Notes: generated by a model not told the origin, from the sequence alone. DNA of 64,000 nt from Serratia plymuthica NBRC 102599 (GCF_001590925.1 NZ_BCTU01000010.1:109827-173826), one strand, 5' to 3'. Counted from the stretch's first letter, positions 54,125 through 64,000 are shown. Numbers and translations: made by a program.

Positions 54125-55660
54125 TCAAGCCACCGCCACAGCGGCATCAGGGGCAATATCGGGGGTGCGCAGCATCGCCAGGCTGAGGGCTTTTTCCTCG
54201 CTGGCATCGTCATGCAATAATTCGCCGGAAATGGCGCCTTCGCGCATCACGATGATGCGGTCTGCCAGCCCCAGCACTTCGGGCAAATCGCTGGAAGCGA
54301 ACAGCACCGCGATGCCCTGCTGCGCCAGTTGGTAAATCACATGGTAAATTTCATGCTTGGCGCCGACGTCGATACCGCGCGTCGGCTCATCCAGCAGGAT
54401 CACTTTCATTTCTTCCGACAGCCAGCGGCCCAGAATCGCCTTCTGCTGGTTACCGCCGGATAAATTCATAATCAGCTGACCGGCACTTGGGGTTTTGATA
54501 TTCAGCGCACGGATGTGGTGGTCGGCATTGCTGACTTCCCAGCCGTTATTGATCAGGCAGCCTGCGCGGATGCTTTTACGCCGCGCGCTGATGTTGATGT
54601 TGTCCCGCACCGAATGCACCGGAATGATGCCGTCCGCCTTGCGGTCCTCCGGGCACAGCATGATGCCGGCACGGATAGCGTCTATCGGCGAACGGATGTC
54701 CAGCCGCTGGCCATCCAGCGTCAGTTGCCCGCGGCTGACCCGCGTAGCGCCGAAAATGCCCTTCATCAGTTCGCTGCGCCCGGCGCCCACCAGGCCGAAC
54801 AGCCCGACGATCTCCCCGGCGCGCACGCTCAGATCGATAGGGGTTTTGACGCCTGGCGCCTGCAATCCCTGTAGCGACAATCTCACCGGCCCCAGCTCAC
54901 GCGGCTGATAACCATAGACGTCACCGAGATCGCGGCCCACCATCGCCTGCACCAGCTGCGCGTTGTTGACCTGGTTCATGTCGTCAAAGGTGCGCACATA
55001 GCGGCCGTCTTTGAATACCGTAATGGCATCGCTGAGGGCAAAGATCTCCTCCATACGGTGCGAAACGTAGAGGATCACCCGCCCTTCGGCGCGCAGTTCG
55101 CGGATCACCCGGAACAATTGCTCAATCTCTCTGGCAGACAGCGAACTGGTCGGCTCGTCAAACGCGATCACCTTGGCGTTGCGCGCCAGCGCCTTGGCGA
55201 TTTCCACCATCTGCCACTGGCCGATCGACAGGTATTTCAGCGGCGTATCCGGGTCGATATCCAACCCGAGATGCTCCAGCTGCAAGCGGGATTCGTAACG
55301 CAACAGCTTGCGATCCACCAGCCCGAGCTTGGTCGGCAACTGGCCGAGATAAATGTTCTCAGCCACCGTCATTTCCGGCACCAGATGCAGCTCCTGGTAG
55401 ATAATCGCGACCCCGGCGTTCAAGGCATCGGTGGTGTTGGTGAACTGAACCGGCTGGCCTTTCAGTTGAATTTCGCCCTGGGTCGGCGCGTAGTTGCCGC
55501 TGAGGATTTTCAGCAGCGTGGATTTCCCGGCGCCGTTTTCCCCCATCAACGCGTGGATCTGCCCGGCCTGGCAGCTGAAACTGATATCGTCCAGCGCCTT
55601 CACGCCCGGGAAGGTTTTACCGATGCCTTTAAACGTCAGATACGGCAATGCGGCGGTCAT
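54125..55660 (-). CDS. araG: L-arabinose ABC transporter ATP-binding protein AraG
   Basis: 511 aa with two fused ATPase halves, the CUT2 pattern. First half: Walker [10 protein letters not shown], signature [16 protein letters not shown], Walker [11 protein letters not shown]. Second half: degenerate P-loop GLVGAGRSE, signature [18 protein letters not shown], Walker [15 protein letters not shown]. The degenerate second site is normal for the family. It powers AraH and lies between araF and araH with short gaps on both sides. Confidence 0.95.
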   Translation of the reverse strand: MTAALPYLTFKGIGKTFPGVKALDDISFSCQAGQIHALMGENGAGKSTLLKILSGNYAPTQGEIQLKGQPVQFTNTTDALNAGVAIIYQELHLVPEMTVAENIYLGQLPTKLGLVDRKLLRYESRLQLEHLGLDIDPDTPLKYLSIGQWQMVEIAKALARNAKVIAFDEPTSSLSAREIEQLFRVIRELRAEGRVILYVSHRMEEIFALSDAITVFKDGRYVRTFDDMNQVNNAQLVQAMVGRDLGDVYGYQPRELGPVRLSLQGLQAPGVKTPIDLSVRAGEIVGLFGLVGAGRSELMKGIFGATRVSRGQLTLDGQRLDIRSPIDAIRAGIMLCPEDRKADGIIPVHSVRDNINISARRKSIRAGCLINNGWEVSNADHHIRALNIKTPSAGQLIMNLSGGNQQKAILGRWLSEEMKVILLDEPTRGIDVGAKHEIYHVIYQLAQQGIAVLFASSDLPEVLGLADRIIVMREGAISGELLHDDASEEKALSLAMLRTPDIAPDAAVAVA

Positions 55661-55720
55661 AATGCGATCCTCCTGCGGTCAAAAATGCCGCCCGGCGTTA
55701 CGCTGCGGGCGGCTCGGTGA

Positions 55721-56704
55721 TTACATCAGGCCTTTTTTCTGCAGTTCGGTTTTAAAGTTGTCGCGGGTGATCAGCACCACGTCGGTCACTTCGGTAAATT
55801 TCTGCGGCTCCACACCCTTTTCTACCCAGTCATGCAGCATCTGAATGCTCTTGTAGCCGTGAATGTCCGGGCTTGGCAGCAGCGACCCGTAGAAACCGGT
55901 AGCCTGCGCCTTGGACAGTTCGCTGACCGCATCCACACCGTTGATGCCGATGCCGATCACGTTAGGTGCCTTGAAGCCCTGGCCTTCGGTGGCGCGCACG
56001 CCGCCCAGCACGGTGTTGTCGTTCATGCCGACAATCAGCCAGTTTTTCACTTCAGGATGCTGCACCAGCATTGAGTTGGCGGCGTCGAACGCCCCCGGGA
56101 TATCGTTGGACTTGGTCGGTACCGAGTAGATTTGTTTTTCCGGGAAGCCGGCCGCTTTCAGCGCGGCAATCGAACCGCCGGTGCGGCGACGGGCGGTATC
56201 CAGCTCATCGGCGGTGATCGCCATTACGGCGGTGTCCGCCGGTTTCCAGCCGCGTTTGTTCATCTCTTTCCACAGCTCCTGGCCCTGGCGTTCACCGATT
56301 TTGGTGGCCGCCATCATCACCAGCGGCACGCTGTCCATAGGTTTGCCCTTGGCAGTGACGAACTGATCGTCCACGGCGATCACTTTCAGGTTGTAACTGC
56401 GCGCCTTGGCCATGATCGCCGAGCCGAGCTTCGGATCGGGCGTGCAGATGACAAAGCCCTTGGCTCCGCTGGCCGCCAGGCTGTCGATGGCGTTAAGGGT
56501 TTTCTCCCCGTCCGGCACGGCGATTTTGATCACGTCGAAACCGAGATCCTTACCGGCCTTGTCGGCAAATTTCCATTCGGTCTGGAACCAGGGTTCCTCT
56601 GGCTGCTTGACCAAAAAGCCCAGCTTCATGGTCTCGGCGACAGCCGAATGTGACATAACGGCCGCCAGCCCCAGTGCCGCCAACGCCTTAGTGAATTTAT
56701 GCAT
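55721..56704 (-). CDS. araF: L-arabinose periplasmic binding protein AraF
   Basis: 327 aa precursor (E. coli 329). Signal peptide MHKFTKALAALGLAAVMS followed by HSAVAETMKLGF, with cleavage near AVA|ET. KQPEEPWFQTEWKFADKAGK and VPDGEKTLNAIDSLAASGAK are the ligand-binding segments, VIAVDDQF and VGMNDNTVLGGVRATEG the other lobe. ATG 56704 with GGAG upstream is chosen because longer in-frame starts hide the signal peptide. It binds L-arabinose with high affinity. Divergent from araBA across a 362-bp control region. Confidence 0.95.
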   Translation of the reverse strand: MHKFTKALAALGLAAVMSHSAVAETMKLGFLVKQPEEPWFQTEWKFADKAGKDLGFDVIKIAVPDGEKTLNAIDSLAASGAKGFVICTPDPKLGSAIMAKARSYNLKVIAVDDQFVTAKGKPMDSVPLVMMAATKIGERQGQELWKEMNKRGWKPADTAVMAITADELDTARRRTGGSIAALKAAGFPEKQIYSVPTKSNDIPGAFDAANSMLVQHPEVKNWLIVGMNDNTVLGGVRATEGQGFKAPNVIGIGINGVDAVSELSKAQATGFYGSLLPSPDIHGYKSIQMLHDWVEKGVEPQKFTEVTDVVLITRDNFKTELQKKGLM

Positions 56705-56937
56705 GATGCTCTCCGCAGTGTTGTTCTCTTCGGCGAATAAATTCGCTCGCCGTGAAAACGTTATCATTAGGGTACCTGTTGTCGGTGCGCCGCTTGTTTG
56801 CGCGGCATCTCCCAACACCAGCTGTAAGACGGATTAAGTTTTAGCGGGTATTTGTTGCCAAAATGTAGAGCGCTATCACATCCGTGGAATACAGCAGATA
56901 TGTGCATATATTTAGCGAGTTTCGCCAAACATCAACT

Positions 56938-56953
56938 TATGACAACCGTCACA
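56938..56953. promoter_or_regulatory. Candidate CRP site in the ara control region
   Basis: TATGA-CAACCG-TCACA matches the CRP consensus TGTGA-N6-TCACA at 9 of 10 positions. It lies about 30 bp upstream of the AraC half-sites, compatible with catabolite control of both araBA and araFGH. Confidence 0.6.
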
Positions 56954-56966
56954 AAATCACTGTGCG

Positions 56967-57004
56967 AAGCAGAAAAGTGCATACTTCCAGCTAATGGCTC
57001 CTCA
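56967..57004 (+). promoter_or_regulatory. Candidate AraC half-sites araI1-araI2 for araBA
   Basis: AAGCAGAAAAGTGCATA (I1) and, after 4 bases, CAGCTAATGGCTCCTCA (I2) copy the E. coli direct-repeat layout (17-bp half-sites with 21-bp period; AGCA...CATA conserved in I1). A -10-like TATGGT at 57026-57031 follows I2 at the right distance for I2 to overlap the -35, leaving a leader of roughly 30 bases to the araB ATG, as in E. coli pBAD. Confidence 0.55.
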
Positions 57005-57066
57005 CCTGCCCACCGCTCCGGCTCCTATGGTTGTCACAGCGTATTTACACATCAGGAGTCAACATC

Positions 57067-58752
57067 ATGACGGCAGACGCTATTGCCCTGGGATTGGACT
57101 TCGGCAGCGATTCGGTGCGGGTATTGGCGGTTGACTGCCATAACGGCCAGGAGCTGGATACCGAAGTGGTTTACTACCCTCGCTGGCAGCGCGGCGAATT
57201 CTGCAACGCCGCAGAGAACCGGTTCCGCCACCACCCGCTCGACTATATAGAAGCCATGGAACAGGCGATCGTCAGCCTGGTGCAGCGCATGTCCCCGCAG
57301 CAACGGCTGCAGGTGATCGGCATCGGGGTCGATTCCACCGGATCCACGCCTGCGCCGATTGACGCGCAGGGCAAGGTGCTGGCGCTGCGGCCGGAGTTTG
57401 CCGACAACCCGAACGCCATGTTTGTGCTGTGGAAAGATCACACCGCCATCGAGGAAGCCGACGCCATCAACCGGCTGTGCCGCAGCGGCGATTTCCCCGA
57501 CTATTCTCGCTATATCGGCGGCGTCTATTCATCCGAATGGTTCTGGGCCAAGATCCTGCACGTTTCGCGTCAGGACGCCGGGGTGCGCCAAGCCGCCGCC
57601 TCTTGGGTGGAACTGTGTGACTGGGTGCCGGCGTTGCTGTCCGGCACCACCGCCCCACAGCGTTTGAAACGCGGGCGCTGTAGCGTCGGGCATAAAACGC
57701 TGTGGCACCCCGACTGGGGCGGCCTGCCGCCGAAAGCGTTTTTCGCCGCGCTCGATCCCCTGCTGGTCGAAGACTTGCCCTGGCCTTTGTTTGAAGACTC
57801 CCACACCGCCGATTTGCCGGTCGGCACGCTCACCGCCGAGTGGGCCGCACGCCTCGGGCTGCCGCAGAGCGTGGTGTTATCCGGTGGCGCGTTCGATTGC
57901 CATATGGGCGCGGTGGGCGCCGGGGCGCAACCCTATACCCTGGTGAAGGTGATTGGCACCTCCACCTGCGACATCCTGATCGCCGATCGTCAGCGGGTCG
58001 ACGGGCGCGCGATCGAAGGGATCTGCGGCCAGGTCGACGGCAGCGTAGTGCCGGAACTGATAGGTCTGGAGGCCGGGCAATCGGCCTTTGGCGATATGTA
58101 TGCCTGGTTCAGCCGTTTGCTGAGCTGGCCGCTGCATGAGGCGGCGAAAAACCACCCCGAACTGCAACCGCAGTTGAAACAGATTGAAGCCGGCCTGCTG
58201 GCCGCGCTGACCGAATCCTGGGCCAACAATCCGTCGCTGGATCACCTGCCGGTGGTGCTGGACTGGTTTAACGGCCGCCGCACCCCCTATGCCAACCAGC
58301 GTCTGAAGGGCGTGATTACCGATTTGAACCTCGGGACCGACGCACCGACGCTGTTTGGCGGATTTATTGCCGCCACCGCCTTTGGCGCCCGCGCCATCAT
58401 GGAGTGCTTCGAACGGCAGGATATCCCGGTCGACAACGTGCTGGCCATGGGCGGCATCGCGCGGAAATCGCCGACGATCATGCAGGCCTGCGCCGACGTG
58501 ATGAACCGACCGTTGCAGATTGTCGCCTCCGATCAATGCTGCGCGCTGGGTGCGGCGATCTTCGCCGCCGTGGCCGCCGGCCGTTTCGGCAGCGTGCCCG
58601 AGGCGCAGCGCCAGATGGCCTGCGGCATCGAACGCACGCTGCAGCCGGATCCGCAGCGTGTCACGCGCTATCAACAGCTTTATCAACGCTATCAGCAATG
58701 GTGCCTGGCCGCCGAGCCGCGCTACGCCCCTGGCGCAGATTCGCCATGCTGA
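57067..58752 (+). CDS. araB: Ribulokinase AraB
   Basis: 561 aa FGGY-family kinase. [19 protein letters not shown] starts the N-terminal ATPase half. [17 protein letters not shown] and [17 protein letters not shown] give the substrate side, [16 protein letters not shown] and [20 protein letters not shown] the ATP side. It phosphorylates L-ribulose to L-ribulose-5-P with ATP. ATG 57067 has AGGAG 9 bases upstream; an in-frame start at 57031 lies within the promoter region. It is followed by araA after 36 bases. Confidence 0.95.
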   Translation: MTADAIALGLDFGSDSVRVLAVDCHNGQELDTEVVYYPRWQRGEFCNAAENRFRHHPLDYIEAMEQAIVSLVQRMSPQQRLQVIGIGVDSTGSTPAPIDAQGKVLALRPEFADNPNAMFVLWKDHTAIEEADAINRLCRSGDFPDYSRYIGGVYSSEWFWAKILHVSRQDAGVRQAAASWVELCDWVPALLSGTTAPQRLKRGRCSVGHKTLWHPDWGGLPPKAFFAALDPLLVEDLPWPLFEDSHTADLPVGTLTAEWAARLGLPQSVVLSGGAFDCHMGAVGAGAQPYTLVKVIGTSTCDILIADRQRVDGRAIEGICGQVDGSVVPELIGLEAGQSAFGDMYAWFSRLLSWPLHEAAKNHPELQPQLKQIEAGLLAALTESWANNPSLDHLPVVLDWFNGRRTPYANQRLKGVITDLNLGTDAPTLFGGFIAATAFGARAIMECFERQDIPVDNVLAMGGIARKSPTIMQACADVMNRPLQIVASDQCCALGAAIFAAVAAGRFGSVPEAQRQMACGIERTLQPDPQRVTRYQQLYQRYQQWCLAAEPRYAPGADSPC

Positions 58753-58788
58753 ATCCCGATACCCAACACTAACCCCCAGGAGTCTCTG

Positions 58789-60294
58789 ATGGATGCATTT
58801 AAGCAGCATGAAATCTGGTTCGCCATCGGCAGCCAGCACCTGTACGGCCCGCAAACCCTGCAACAGGTCAAGGCGCACGCCGAACAGGTCGTGGAAAGTC
58901 TCAACCGTGAGGCGGGGTTGCCGGTAAAACTGGTGCTGAAGCCGCTGGTCACCACACCGGATGAAATTACCGCACTGTGCCGCGACGCCAACTATCGCCA
59001 GGAGTGCATCGGCATCCTGACCTGGTTGCACACCTTTTCGCCGGCCAAAATGTGGATCGCCGGGCTGTCTATCCTCAACAAACCGCTGCTGCAATTCCAT
59101 ACCCAGTTCAATGCCCAGGTGCCTTGGGACAGCATGGATATGGACTTTATGAACCTGAACCAGACCGCCCACGGCGGCCGTGAGTTCGGCTTTATCGGCG
59201 CCCGCATGCGCCAGCAGCACAGCGTGGTTGCCGGCCACTGGCAGGATCCTGAAGCACACCGCCGCATTGCCCAGTGGATGCGTGCCGCCGCCGCCAAACA
59301 GGCAAGCCGGCAGCTGAAAGTGGCACGTTTTGGCGACAACATGCGTGAAGTGGCGGTGACCGAAGGTGATAAGGTCGGCGCGCAGATCCAGTTCGGCTAC
59401 TCGGTCAATGCCTATGGCATCGGCGATTTGGTCAGCGTGATCAATGAGGTCAGCCGTGGCGATGTGGACACGCTGATTGAAGAATACGAAGCCAGCTATG
59501 TGTTGAGCGATGCGGCGAAAATCAACGGTGAAAAGCGCGAGAACCTGATCGACGCGGCACGCATCGAATTGGGGATGAAGCGTTTTCTGGAACAAGGCAA
59601 TTTCCAGGCCTTTACCACCAACTTTGAAGACCTGCACGGCATGAAGCAACTGCCGGGGCTGGCGGTGCAACGCCTGATGCAACAGGGTTACGGCTTTGGC
59701 GGCGAAGGCGACTGGAAGACCGCAGCGCTGCTGCGCATCCTGAAAGTGATGGCCGATGGACTGAACGGCGGCACCTCGTTTATGGAGGATTACACCTATC
59801 ACTTCCAGCCGGGCAACGATCTGGTGGTCGGTTCGCACATGCTGGAGGTGTGCCCCTCAATCGCCAAAGAAAGCAAGCCACTGCTGGACATTCAACCGCT
59901 CGGCATCGGCGGCAAGGCGGATCCGGCGCGATTGATTTTCTCCACCCCGGCCGGCCCGGCGGTTAACGCCAGCCTGATCGACATGGGCGACCGTTTCCGC
60001 CTGCTGGTCAATCAGGTGGATACCGTGGAACAGCCGCACCCGCTGCCCAAGCTGCCGGTAGCGCGCGCCATCTGGCGGGCTCAGCCGACGCTGGCCACCG
60101 CCGCAGAAGCCTGGATCCTGGCCGGCGGCGCGCACCATACCGTGTTCTCCCAGGCGCTGGACGCAGACCAACTGCGGCTGTACGCCGAGATGCACAACAT
60201 CGAGTTCTTGTTGATCGATAACGCCACTGCTCTGCCGGCGTTCAAAAACGAAATCCGCTGGAACGAAGCCTACTACCAGCTAAACCGCCGTTAA
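58789..60294 (+). CDS. araA: L-arabinose isomerase AraA
   Basis: 501 aa (E. coli 500). The metal and catalytic residues are seen in [15 protein letters not shown] (Glu), [12 protein letters not shown] (Glu), [13 protein letters not shown] (His) and [12 protein letters not shown] (His). Starts [20 protein letters not shown]. It isomerises L-arabinose to L-ribulose in the cytoplasm. CAGGAG lies before the ATG. araD, which normally follows, is absent: a hairpin and ydgK come next. Confidence 0.96.
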   Translation: MDAFKQHEIWFAIGSQHLYGPQTLQQVKAHAEQVVESLNREAGLPVKLVLKPLVTTPDEITALCRDANYRQECIGILTWLHTFSPAKMWIAGLSILNKPLLQFHTQFNAQVPWDSMDMDFMNLNQTAHGGREFGFIGARMRQQHSVVAGHWQDPEAHRRIAQWMRAAAAKQASRQLKVARFGDNMREVAVTEGDKVGAQIQFGYSVNAYGIGDLVSVINEVSRGDVDTLIEEYEASYVLSDAAKINGEKRENLIDAARIELGMKRFLEQGNFQAFTTNFEDLHGMKQLPGLAVQRLMQQGYGFGGEGDWKTAALLRILKVMADGLNGGTSFMEDYTYHFQPGNDLVVGSHMLEVCPSIAKESKPLLDIQPLGIGGKADPARLIFSTPAGPAVNASLIDMGDRFRLLVNQVDTVEQPHPLPKLPVARAIWRAQPTLATAAEAWILAGGAHHTVFSQALDADQLRLYAEMHNIEFLLIDNATALPAFKNEIRWNEAYYQLNRR

Positions 60295-60299
60295 TCTGT

Positions 60300-60326
60300 C
60301 GGCAGCCGGGGGAAAACCGGCTGCCG
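60300..60326 (+). terminator. Hairpin after araA
   Basis: Ten-bp stem CGGCAGCCGG / CCGGCTGCCG with a 7-base loop GGGAAAA, 5 bases after the araA stop. No T run follows, so it is a probable but unproven terminator of araBA. Confidence 0.6.
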
Positions 60327-60441
60327 GTAGCCAAACGTGCTGCCCTTGCCTCATTGTCCCGACCATCCGCTTGATATTGATGACTAACCCCCTATTACCC
60401 GCTAAGCTATGCGGCTTCATGTCTTACCCAGGAAGCCGTTT

Positions 60442-60882
60442 ATGTCTCAAGCTGAATACACCCGTATTGGCGGTTGGTTGCTGGCCCCGATGGCCTATAT
60501 GATTGTCACCCTGCTTAGCGCCAGCCTGATGATGCTCCTGTATGGCATGGCGATTTTCATGCCGGAATCGCGCGAATACCTGCTGACCAACGCCCAGGCA
60601 TTTACCCTGCAATGGTATTTGTCCGTCCTGACCACGCTGGCGATGTGGTGCTTTACCCTGTGGCTGCTGTGGCTGTTTTGCCAGCGCTCGCAGCGTTTCC
60701 CCAAACTGTTCCTGGTGTGGTTGTTGATCACCGTGCTGCTGGCGATAAAAGCCTTCGCCTTTGCACCGGTGCCGGACGAACTGGCGGTACGCAGTTTGGG
60801 TTGGCCCCTGTTGATGGCGGCGCTATTGGTGCCCTACATGAAGCGTTCCCAACGGGTAAAAGGCACCTTTACCGAACGCTGA
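60442..60882 (+). CDS. ydgK: Inner-membrane protein YdgK (DUF2569)
   Basis: 146 aa with four predicted membrane spans. The start YTRIGGWLLAPMAYMIVTLL is typical of DUF2569, with YLLTNAQAFTLQWYLSVLTT and LAVRSLGWPLLMAALLVPYM further on. Function unknown. AGGA lies 8 bases before ATG 60442; an in-frame ATG at 60409 would add an unusual basic tail. Its place before rsxA is the E. coli order; the small genes blr and cnu that lie between ydgJ and ydgK in E. coli were not found. Confidence 0.9.
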   Translation: MSQAEYTRIGGWLLAPMAYMIVTLLSASLMMLLYGMAIFMPESREYLLTNAQAFTLQWYLSVLTTLAMWCFTLWLLWLFCQRSQRFPKLFLVWLLITVLLAIKAFAFAPVPDELAVRSLGWPLLMAALLVPYMKRSQRVKGTFTER

Positions 60883-60979
60883 GTGCCGCTGTGGCACGTT
60901 TTGTGCGGATAATTGTGTAAATTTTCGCCAAAAAAGGGCAAAAAGAGCAATAACCTTGCTATCCCTATGTTGTCGTTAT

Positions 60980-61017
60980 GCCGCCAATTCCCGATAATAG
61001 GCGGCTTTTATTTTTTT
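60980..61017 (+). terminator. Intrinsic terminator or attenuator directly upstream of rsxA
   Basis: Stem GCCGCC / GGCGGC with a 14-base loop and the tail TTTTATTTTTTT, ending 10 bases before the rsxA ATG. It may simply end ydgK transcripts, but then rsxA transcription must begin within or beyond it. The alternative is read-through control of the rsx operon. Confidence 0.7.
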
Positions 61018-61027
61018 AGGCATCGCA

Positions 61028-61609
61028 ATGACCGAATACCTGCTCCTGTTTGTTGGCACCGTCCTGGTGAATAACTTCGTTTTGGTGAAGTTTCTTGGCC
61101 TGTGCCCGTTCCTTGGCGTATCCAAGAAGCTGGAAAGCGCCATCGGCATGGGGATGGCGACCACCTTTGTCATGACGCTGGCCTCCGTCAGCGCCTGGGT
61201 GATCAACACCTTTATTCTGGTTCCGCTGGATCTGGTGTACCTGCGCACGCTGTCATTTATTCTGGTGATCGCCGTTGTGGTGCAATTTACCGAGATGGTG
61301 GTACGCAAAACCAGCCCGGCGCTGTATCGCCTGCTGGGTATCTTCCTGCCGCTGATCACCACCAACTGCGCGGTGCTCGGCGTGGCGCTGCTTAACGTCA
61401 ATCTCGGCTACAACTTCCTGCAATCGGCGGTGTACGGTTTTAGCGCCGCCGCCGGTTTCTCGCTGGTGATGGTGCTGTTCGCCGCCATTCGTGAACGCTT
61501 GGCCGTCGCCGACGTGCCGGCGCCATTTCGCGGTTCTTCCATCGCGCTGATCACCGCCGGGCTGATGTCGCTGGCCTTTATGGGCTTTACCGGGCTGGTG
61601 AAATTCTAA
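61028..61609 (+). CDS. rsxA: Electron transport complex subunit RsxA
   Basis: 193 aa inner-membrane protein with six hydrophobic helices ([20 protein letters not shown] first). [20 protein letters not shown] and [20 protein letters not shown] each carry a conserved Cys of the RnfA/RsxA family, now known to hold an iron-sulfur centre with RnfE. RsxABCDGE reduces SoxR and keeps soxS off. The RsxA stop and RsxB ATG overlap (TAATG). Only AGG is available as a weak ribosome binding site. Confidence 0.96.
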   Translation: MTEYLLLFVGTVLVNNFVLVKFLGLCPFLGVSKKLESAIGMGMATTFVMTLASVSAWVINTFILVPLDLVYLRTLSFILVIAVVVQFTEMVVRKTSPALYRLLGIFLPLITTNCAVLGVALLNVNLGYNFLQSAVYGFSAAAGFSLVMVLFAAIRERLAVADVPAPFRGSSIALITAGLMSLAFMGFTGLVKF

Positions 61610-62181
61610 TGACGGCGTTATGGATTGCTATTGCCGCGCTTAGTGCCCTCGGCCTGTTGTTCGGCCTGGTGCTGGGCTTTGCCGCGCGCCGCTTTGAAGT
61701 GGAAGAAGATCCGGTGGCCGAGCAGGTCGACGAGATCCTGCCGCAGAGCCAGTGCGGCCAGTGCGGTTACCCCGGCTGTCGCCCTTATGCCGAAGCCGTC
61801 GCCAACGGCGAGATGATCAACAAATGCGCGCCGGGTGGCGAGCAGGTGATGCTGAAACTGGCAGAACTGCTTAACGTCGAGCCGCAACCCTTGGGCAGCG
61901 AAGCCGCCGCCGAGCCGGTGCGCCAGGTGGCCTATATCGATGAAGCCAACTGCATCGGTTGCACCAAGTGCATTCAGGCCTGCCCGGTGGATGCCATCGT
62001 CGGCGCCACGCGCGCCATGCACACCGTAATTACCGATCTCTGTACCGGCTGTGACCTGTGCGTTGCGCCGTGCCCTACCGATTGTATTGAAATGAAGCCG
62101 GTCGCCACCACCACTGCCAACTGGAAGTGGGATATGAAGACGATTCCGGTGCAAGTGATCCACGTGGAGCAACATGCTTAA
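61609..62181 (+). CDS. rsxB: Electron transport complex subunit RsxB (iron-sulfur protein)
   Basis: 190 aa. An N-terminal membrane anchor ([20 protein letters not shown]) is followed by a [4Fe-4S] motif CGQCGYPGC and two ferredoxin-type clusters ([24 protein letters not shown]). It passes electrons between RsxC and the membrane core of the complex. Overlaps rsxA by one base and rsxC by 8 bases. Confidence 0.96.
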   Translation: MTALWIAIAALSALGLLFGLVLGFAARRFEVEEDPVAEQVDEILPQSQCGQCGYPGCRPYAEAVANGEMINKCAPGGEQVMLKLAELLNVEPQPLGSEAAAEPVRQVAYIDEANCIGCTKCIQACPVDAIVGATRAMHTVITDLCTGCDLCVAPCPTDCIEMKPVATTTANWKWDMKTIPVQVIHVEQHA

Positions 62182-64000
62182 TCTGTTCGCCGCCTTCAAA
62201 AAAGACCGGATTTGGGATTTCGACGGCGGGATCCATCCACCGGAAATGAAGACTCAGTCCAGCGGAGTGCCTCTGCGCACCGCTCCGTTGGCCGACAGTT
62301 TTATTATTCCCCTGCAACAGCATCTTGGACCGGAAGGCGAGCTGTGCGTCAACGTCGGTGACCGAGTGCTGAAGGGCCAACCGCTGACCGTGGGCCGCGG
62401 CCGCACGGTGCCGGTACATGCGCCGACCTCCGGCACCGTCAGTGCCATCAAACCACATATCACCGCTCACCCTTCCGGGCTGGCGGAGTTATGCGTGATA
62501 ATCCAGGCGGATGGCGAAGACCGCTGGTGCGAGCGTGCGCCGGTGGCGGACTATCGCCAACTGGCGGCGCAGGATCTATTGCAACGCATTCATCAGGCCG
62601 GCATCGCCGGGCTGGGTGGCGCCGGTTTCCCTACAGCCAGCAAGCTACAGGGCGGCATGAACGGCGTGGAAACGCTGATCCTCAACGCAGCCGAATGCGA
62701 GCCTTATATCACCGCCGATGACCGTCTGATGCGCGAACACGCCGACCAGATTATCGAAGGCACGCAGATTTTGCGTCACCTGCTGCAACCTAAAGTCACG
62801 CTGATCGGCATCGAAGACAACAAGCCGGAAGCGATCGAAGCCCTGAAGCTGGCGTTGCGCGATCAACCGGGCATCGCCCTGCGGGTGATCCCGACCAAAT
62901 ACCCTTCCGGCGGCGCCAAGCAGCTCACCAAGATCCTGCTCGGCAAGGAAGTGCCGCACGGCAAGCACTCTTCCGCCATCGGCGTGCTGATGCAAAACGT
63001 CGGCACCGCTTTCGCCATTAAGCGCGCCATTGTTGACGGCGAACCGCTGATCGAGCGCGTAGTGACCCTGACCGGCGATGCGCTCAGCCAGCCGGGCAAT
63101 CTGTGGGCGCGCATCGGCACGCCGGTGCAGCACCTGTTGAATTTTGCCGGCTTCCAGCCGCAGGCACAGCAAATGGTGGTGATGGGCGGCCCGCTGATGG
63201 GCTTTACCCTGCCCGCCCTTAACGTGCCGATCGTTAAAATCAGCAACTGCATTCTGGCCCCGTCGGTCAACGAAATGGCGCCGCAGGAGCCTGAACAGTC
63301 CTGTATCCGCTGCGGTCTGTGCGTCGACGCCTGCCCGGCGGGCCTGTTGCCGCAACAGCTTTACTGGTTCAGCCGCGGCGAAGAACACGAAAAAGCCCGC
63401 AATCATAACCTGTTCGACTGCATTGAATGCGGTGCCTGTGCCTTTGTCTGCCCAAGCAATATTCCGCTGGTGCAGTATTACCGCCAGGAAAAGGCCGAGA
63501 TCAAAGCCATCGATCAGGAAGCCGCACGCACCGCCGAAGCCAAGGCGCGTTATGAAGCCAAGCTGGCGCGACTGGAGCGCGAAAAACTGGCGCGTGAAGA
63601 ACGCCACAAGAAAGCAGCGGTCAAACTGACCGATGACGATCAGGATGCCGTTCAGGCCGCTCTGGCGCGCGTACGCAGTAAAAATGCCGCGCCGGCGACC
63701 GGCACGGTGAGCGGTGATGCCCCAGACAACAGCGAGATGATTGCCGCCCGCGAAGCCCGCAAGGCTCAGGCTCGCGAACGCCGCGCTCAGTTGGAGACGA
63801 CAACCGCTCCAGATGCGGCAACGGTCGCTGAAGGTGAAGACCCGCGTAAAGCGGCGGTTGCCGCCGCGCTGGCACGGGTAAAAGCCAAAAAAGCCGCGCA
63901 GCAAGCCGGGGTTGAAACACCTGTCGACACCGCGCCGGCCGAACCGGCAGCGGCGGTGACAGAGGAAGATCCACGCAAGGCGGCGGTCGCGGCGGCTATT
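62174..64000 (+). CDS. rsxC: Electron transport complex subunit RsxC (3' end outside the window)
   Basis: At least 609 codons, running off the right edge. The N-terminal barrel-sandwich part starts [19 protein letters not shown]. The FMN/NADH region has [14 protein letters not shown] and [19 protein letters not shown], then [14 protein letters not shown] and VMGGPLMGF. Two ferredoxin clusters are [12 protein letters not shown] and [12 protein letters not shown]. The tail (from about residue 455) is Ala/Lys/Arg-rich, and a repeat with core [15 protein letters not shown] starts at 63838 and again at 63964 before the cut. ATG 62174 overlaps the rsxB stop. NADH-oxidising subunit of the SoxR-reducing complex. 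Confidence 0.95.
   Translation, partial: MLNLFAAFKKDRIWDFDGGIHPPEMKTQSSGVPLRTAPLADSFIIPLQQHLGPEGELCVNVGDRVLKGQPLTVGRGRTVPVHAPTSGTVSAIKPHITAHPSGLAELCVIIQADGEDRWCERAPVADYRQLAAQDLLQRIHQAGIAGLGGAGFPTASKLQGGMNGVETLILNAAECEPYITADDRLMREHADQIIEGTQILRHLLQPKVTLIGIEDNKPEAIEALKLALRDQPGIALRVIPTKYPSGGAKQLTKILLGKEVPHGKHSSAIGVLMQNVGTAFAIKRAIVDGEPLIERVVTLTGDALSQPGNLWARIGTPVQHLLNFAGFQPQAQQMVVMGGPLMGFTLPALNVPIVKISNCILAPSVNEMAPQEPEQSCIRCGLCVDACPAGLLPQQLYWFSRGEEHEKARNHNLFDCIECGACAFVCPSNIPLVQYYRQEKAEIKAIDQEAARTAEAKARYEAKLARLEREKLAREERHKKAAVKLTDDDQDAVQAALARVRSKNAAPATGTVSGDAPDNSEMIAAREARKAQARERRAQLETTTAPDAATVAEGEDPRKAAVAAALARVKAKKAAQQAGVETPVDTAPAEPAAAVTEEDPRKAAVAAAI

Larger units (their letters stand above)
56705..57066. 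other. araF/araB divergent control region
   Basis: 362 bases without a gene, A/T-richer than the flanking genes. It holds a CRP-type site and araI-like AraC half-sites (listed separately) on the araB side; the araFGH promoter must lie in the left third, where no clear -35/-10 pair was recognised. Confidence 0.6.

Noticed and set aside
53103..54335. A 410-codon plus-strand frame opposite araH
   Set aside because: Composition is His/Gln/Arg-rich without any domain, typical of a shadow of a membrane-protein gene on the other strand.
57877..59838. A 653-codon open frame on the minus strand opposite araB and araA
   Set aside because: It is antisense to two genes with complete catalytic motifs, has no recognisable domain and no ribosome binding site; GC-rich coding DNA often leaves such frames.
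1..64000. CRISPR arrays, tRNA or rRNA genes, complete insertion sequences, prophage or a dif site
   Set aside because: Read-through of intergenic regions showed no regularly spaced repeats, cloverleaf sequences, transposase or phage genes, and no match to the dif consensus.

Overview
The window is chromosomal DNA of an enterobacterium, almost certainly a Serratia and most probably S. plymuthica or a close relative. Two observations support this. The gene order follows the E. coli terminus region (clcB-bioD2-mlc-ynfL-ynfM, tus-fumC-manA-ydgA, malI-malX-malY-add-ydgJ, ydgK-rsxABC). Between ydgJ and ydgK lies a four-gene cluster matching the sodorifen terpenoid cluster known from S. plymuthica. 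No tRNA, rRNA, CRISPR array, prophage or complete insertion sequence was seen.

Left part (1-12,000), mostly accessory: the end of one chitin-binding protein, a complete AA10 lytic polysaccharide monooxygenase with no visible signal peptide, and a self-contained sugar-uptake locus (ROK repressor, binding protein, two permeases, PfkB kinase, ATPase). Two DHA2 multidrug-type transporters, a broken aldo/keto reductase and a small DUF1161 protein follow.

Middle (12,000-33,000): conserved backbone with clcB, bioD2, mlc, ynfL/ynfM, and tus preceded by an excellent Ter site. Next come a small regulator/VOC group, a LysR/peroxiredoxin pair, fumC, manA and ydgA. A serine hydrolase with its LysR regulator and the divergent ampC/ampR pair close the section.

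Right part (33,000-64,000): malI/malX/malY with two MalI operators. Inserted before add are nudK, a DUF4406 gene, a DeoR regulator and a complete PTS operon with its own phosphofructokinase and class II aldolase; two palindromic MITE-like elements lie before and inside that operon. After add, an SBF-type transporter and ydgJ comes the sodorifen cluster: IPP isomerase, DXP synthase, farnesyl-PP C-methyltransferase and terpene cyclase. It boosts C5 precursors and makes the C16 hydrocarbon. It is followed by an arabinose locus (araC, araFGH, divergent araBA, no araD). The window ends in ydgK and rsxA, rsxB and a truncated rsxC.

Relative to the E. coli order, the PTS operon (malY/add) and the sod plus ara block (ydgJ/ydgK) are two accessory insertions in an otherwise syntenic backbone.
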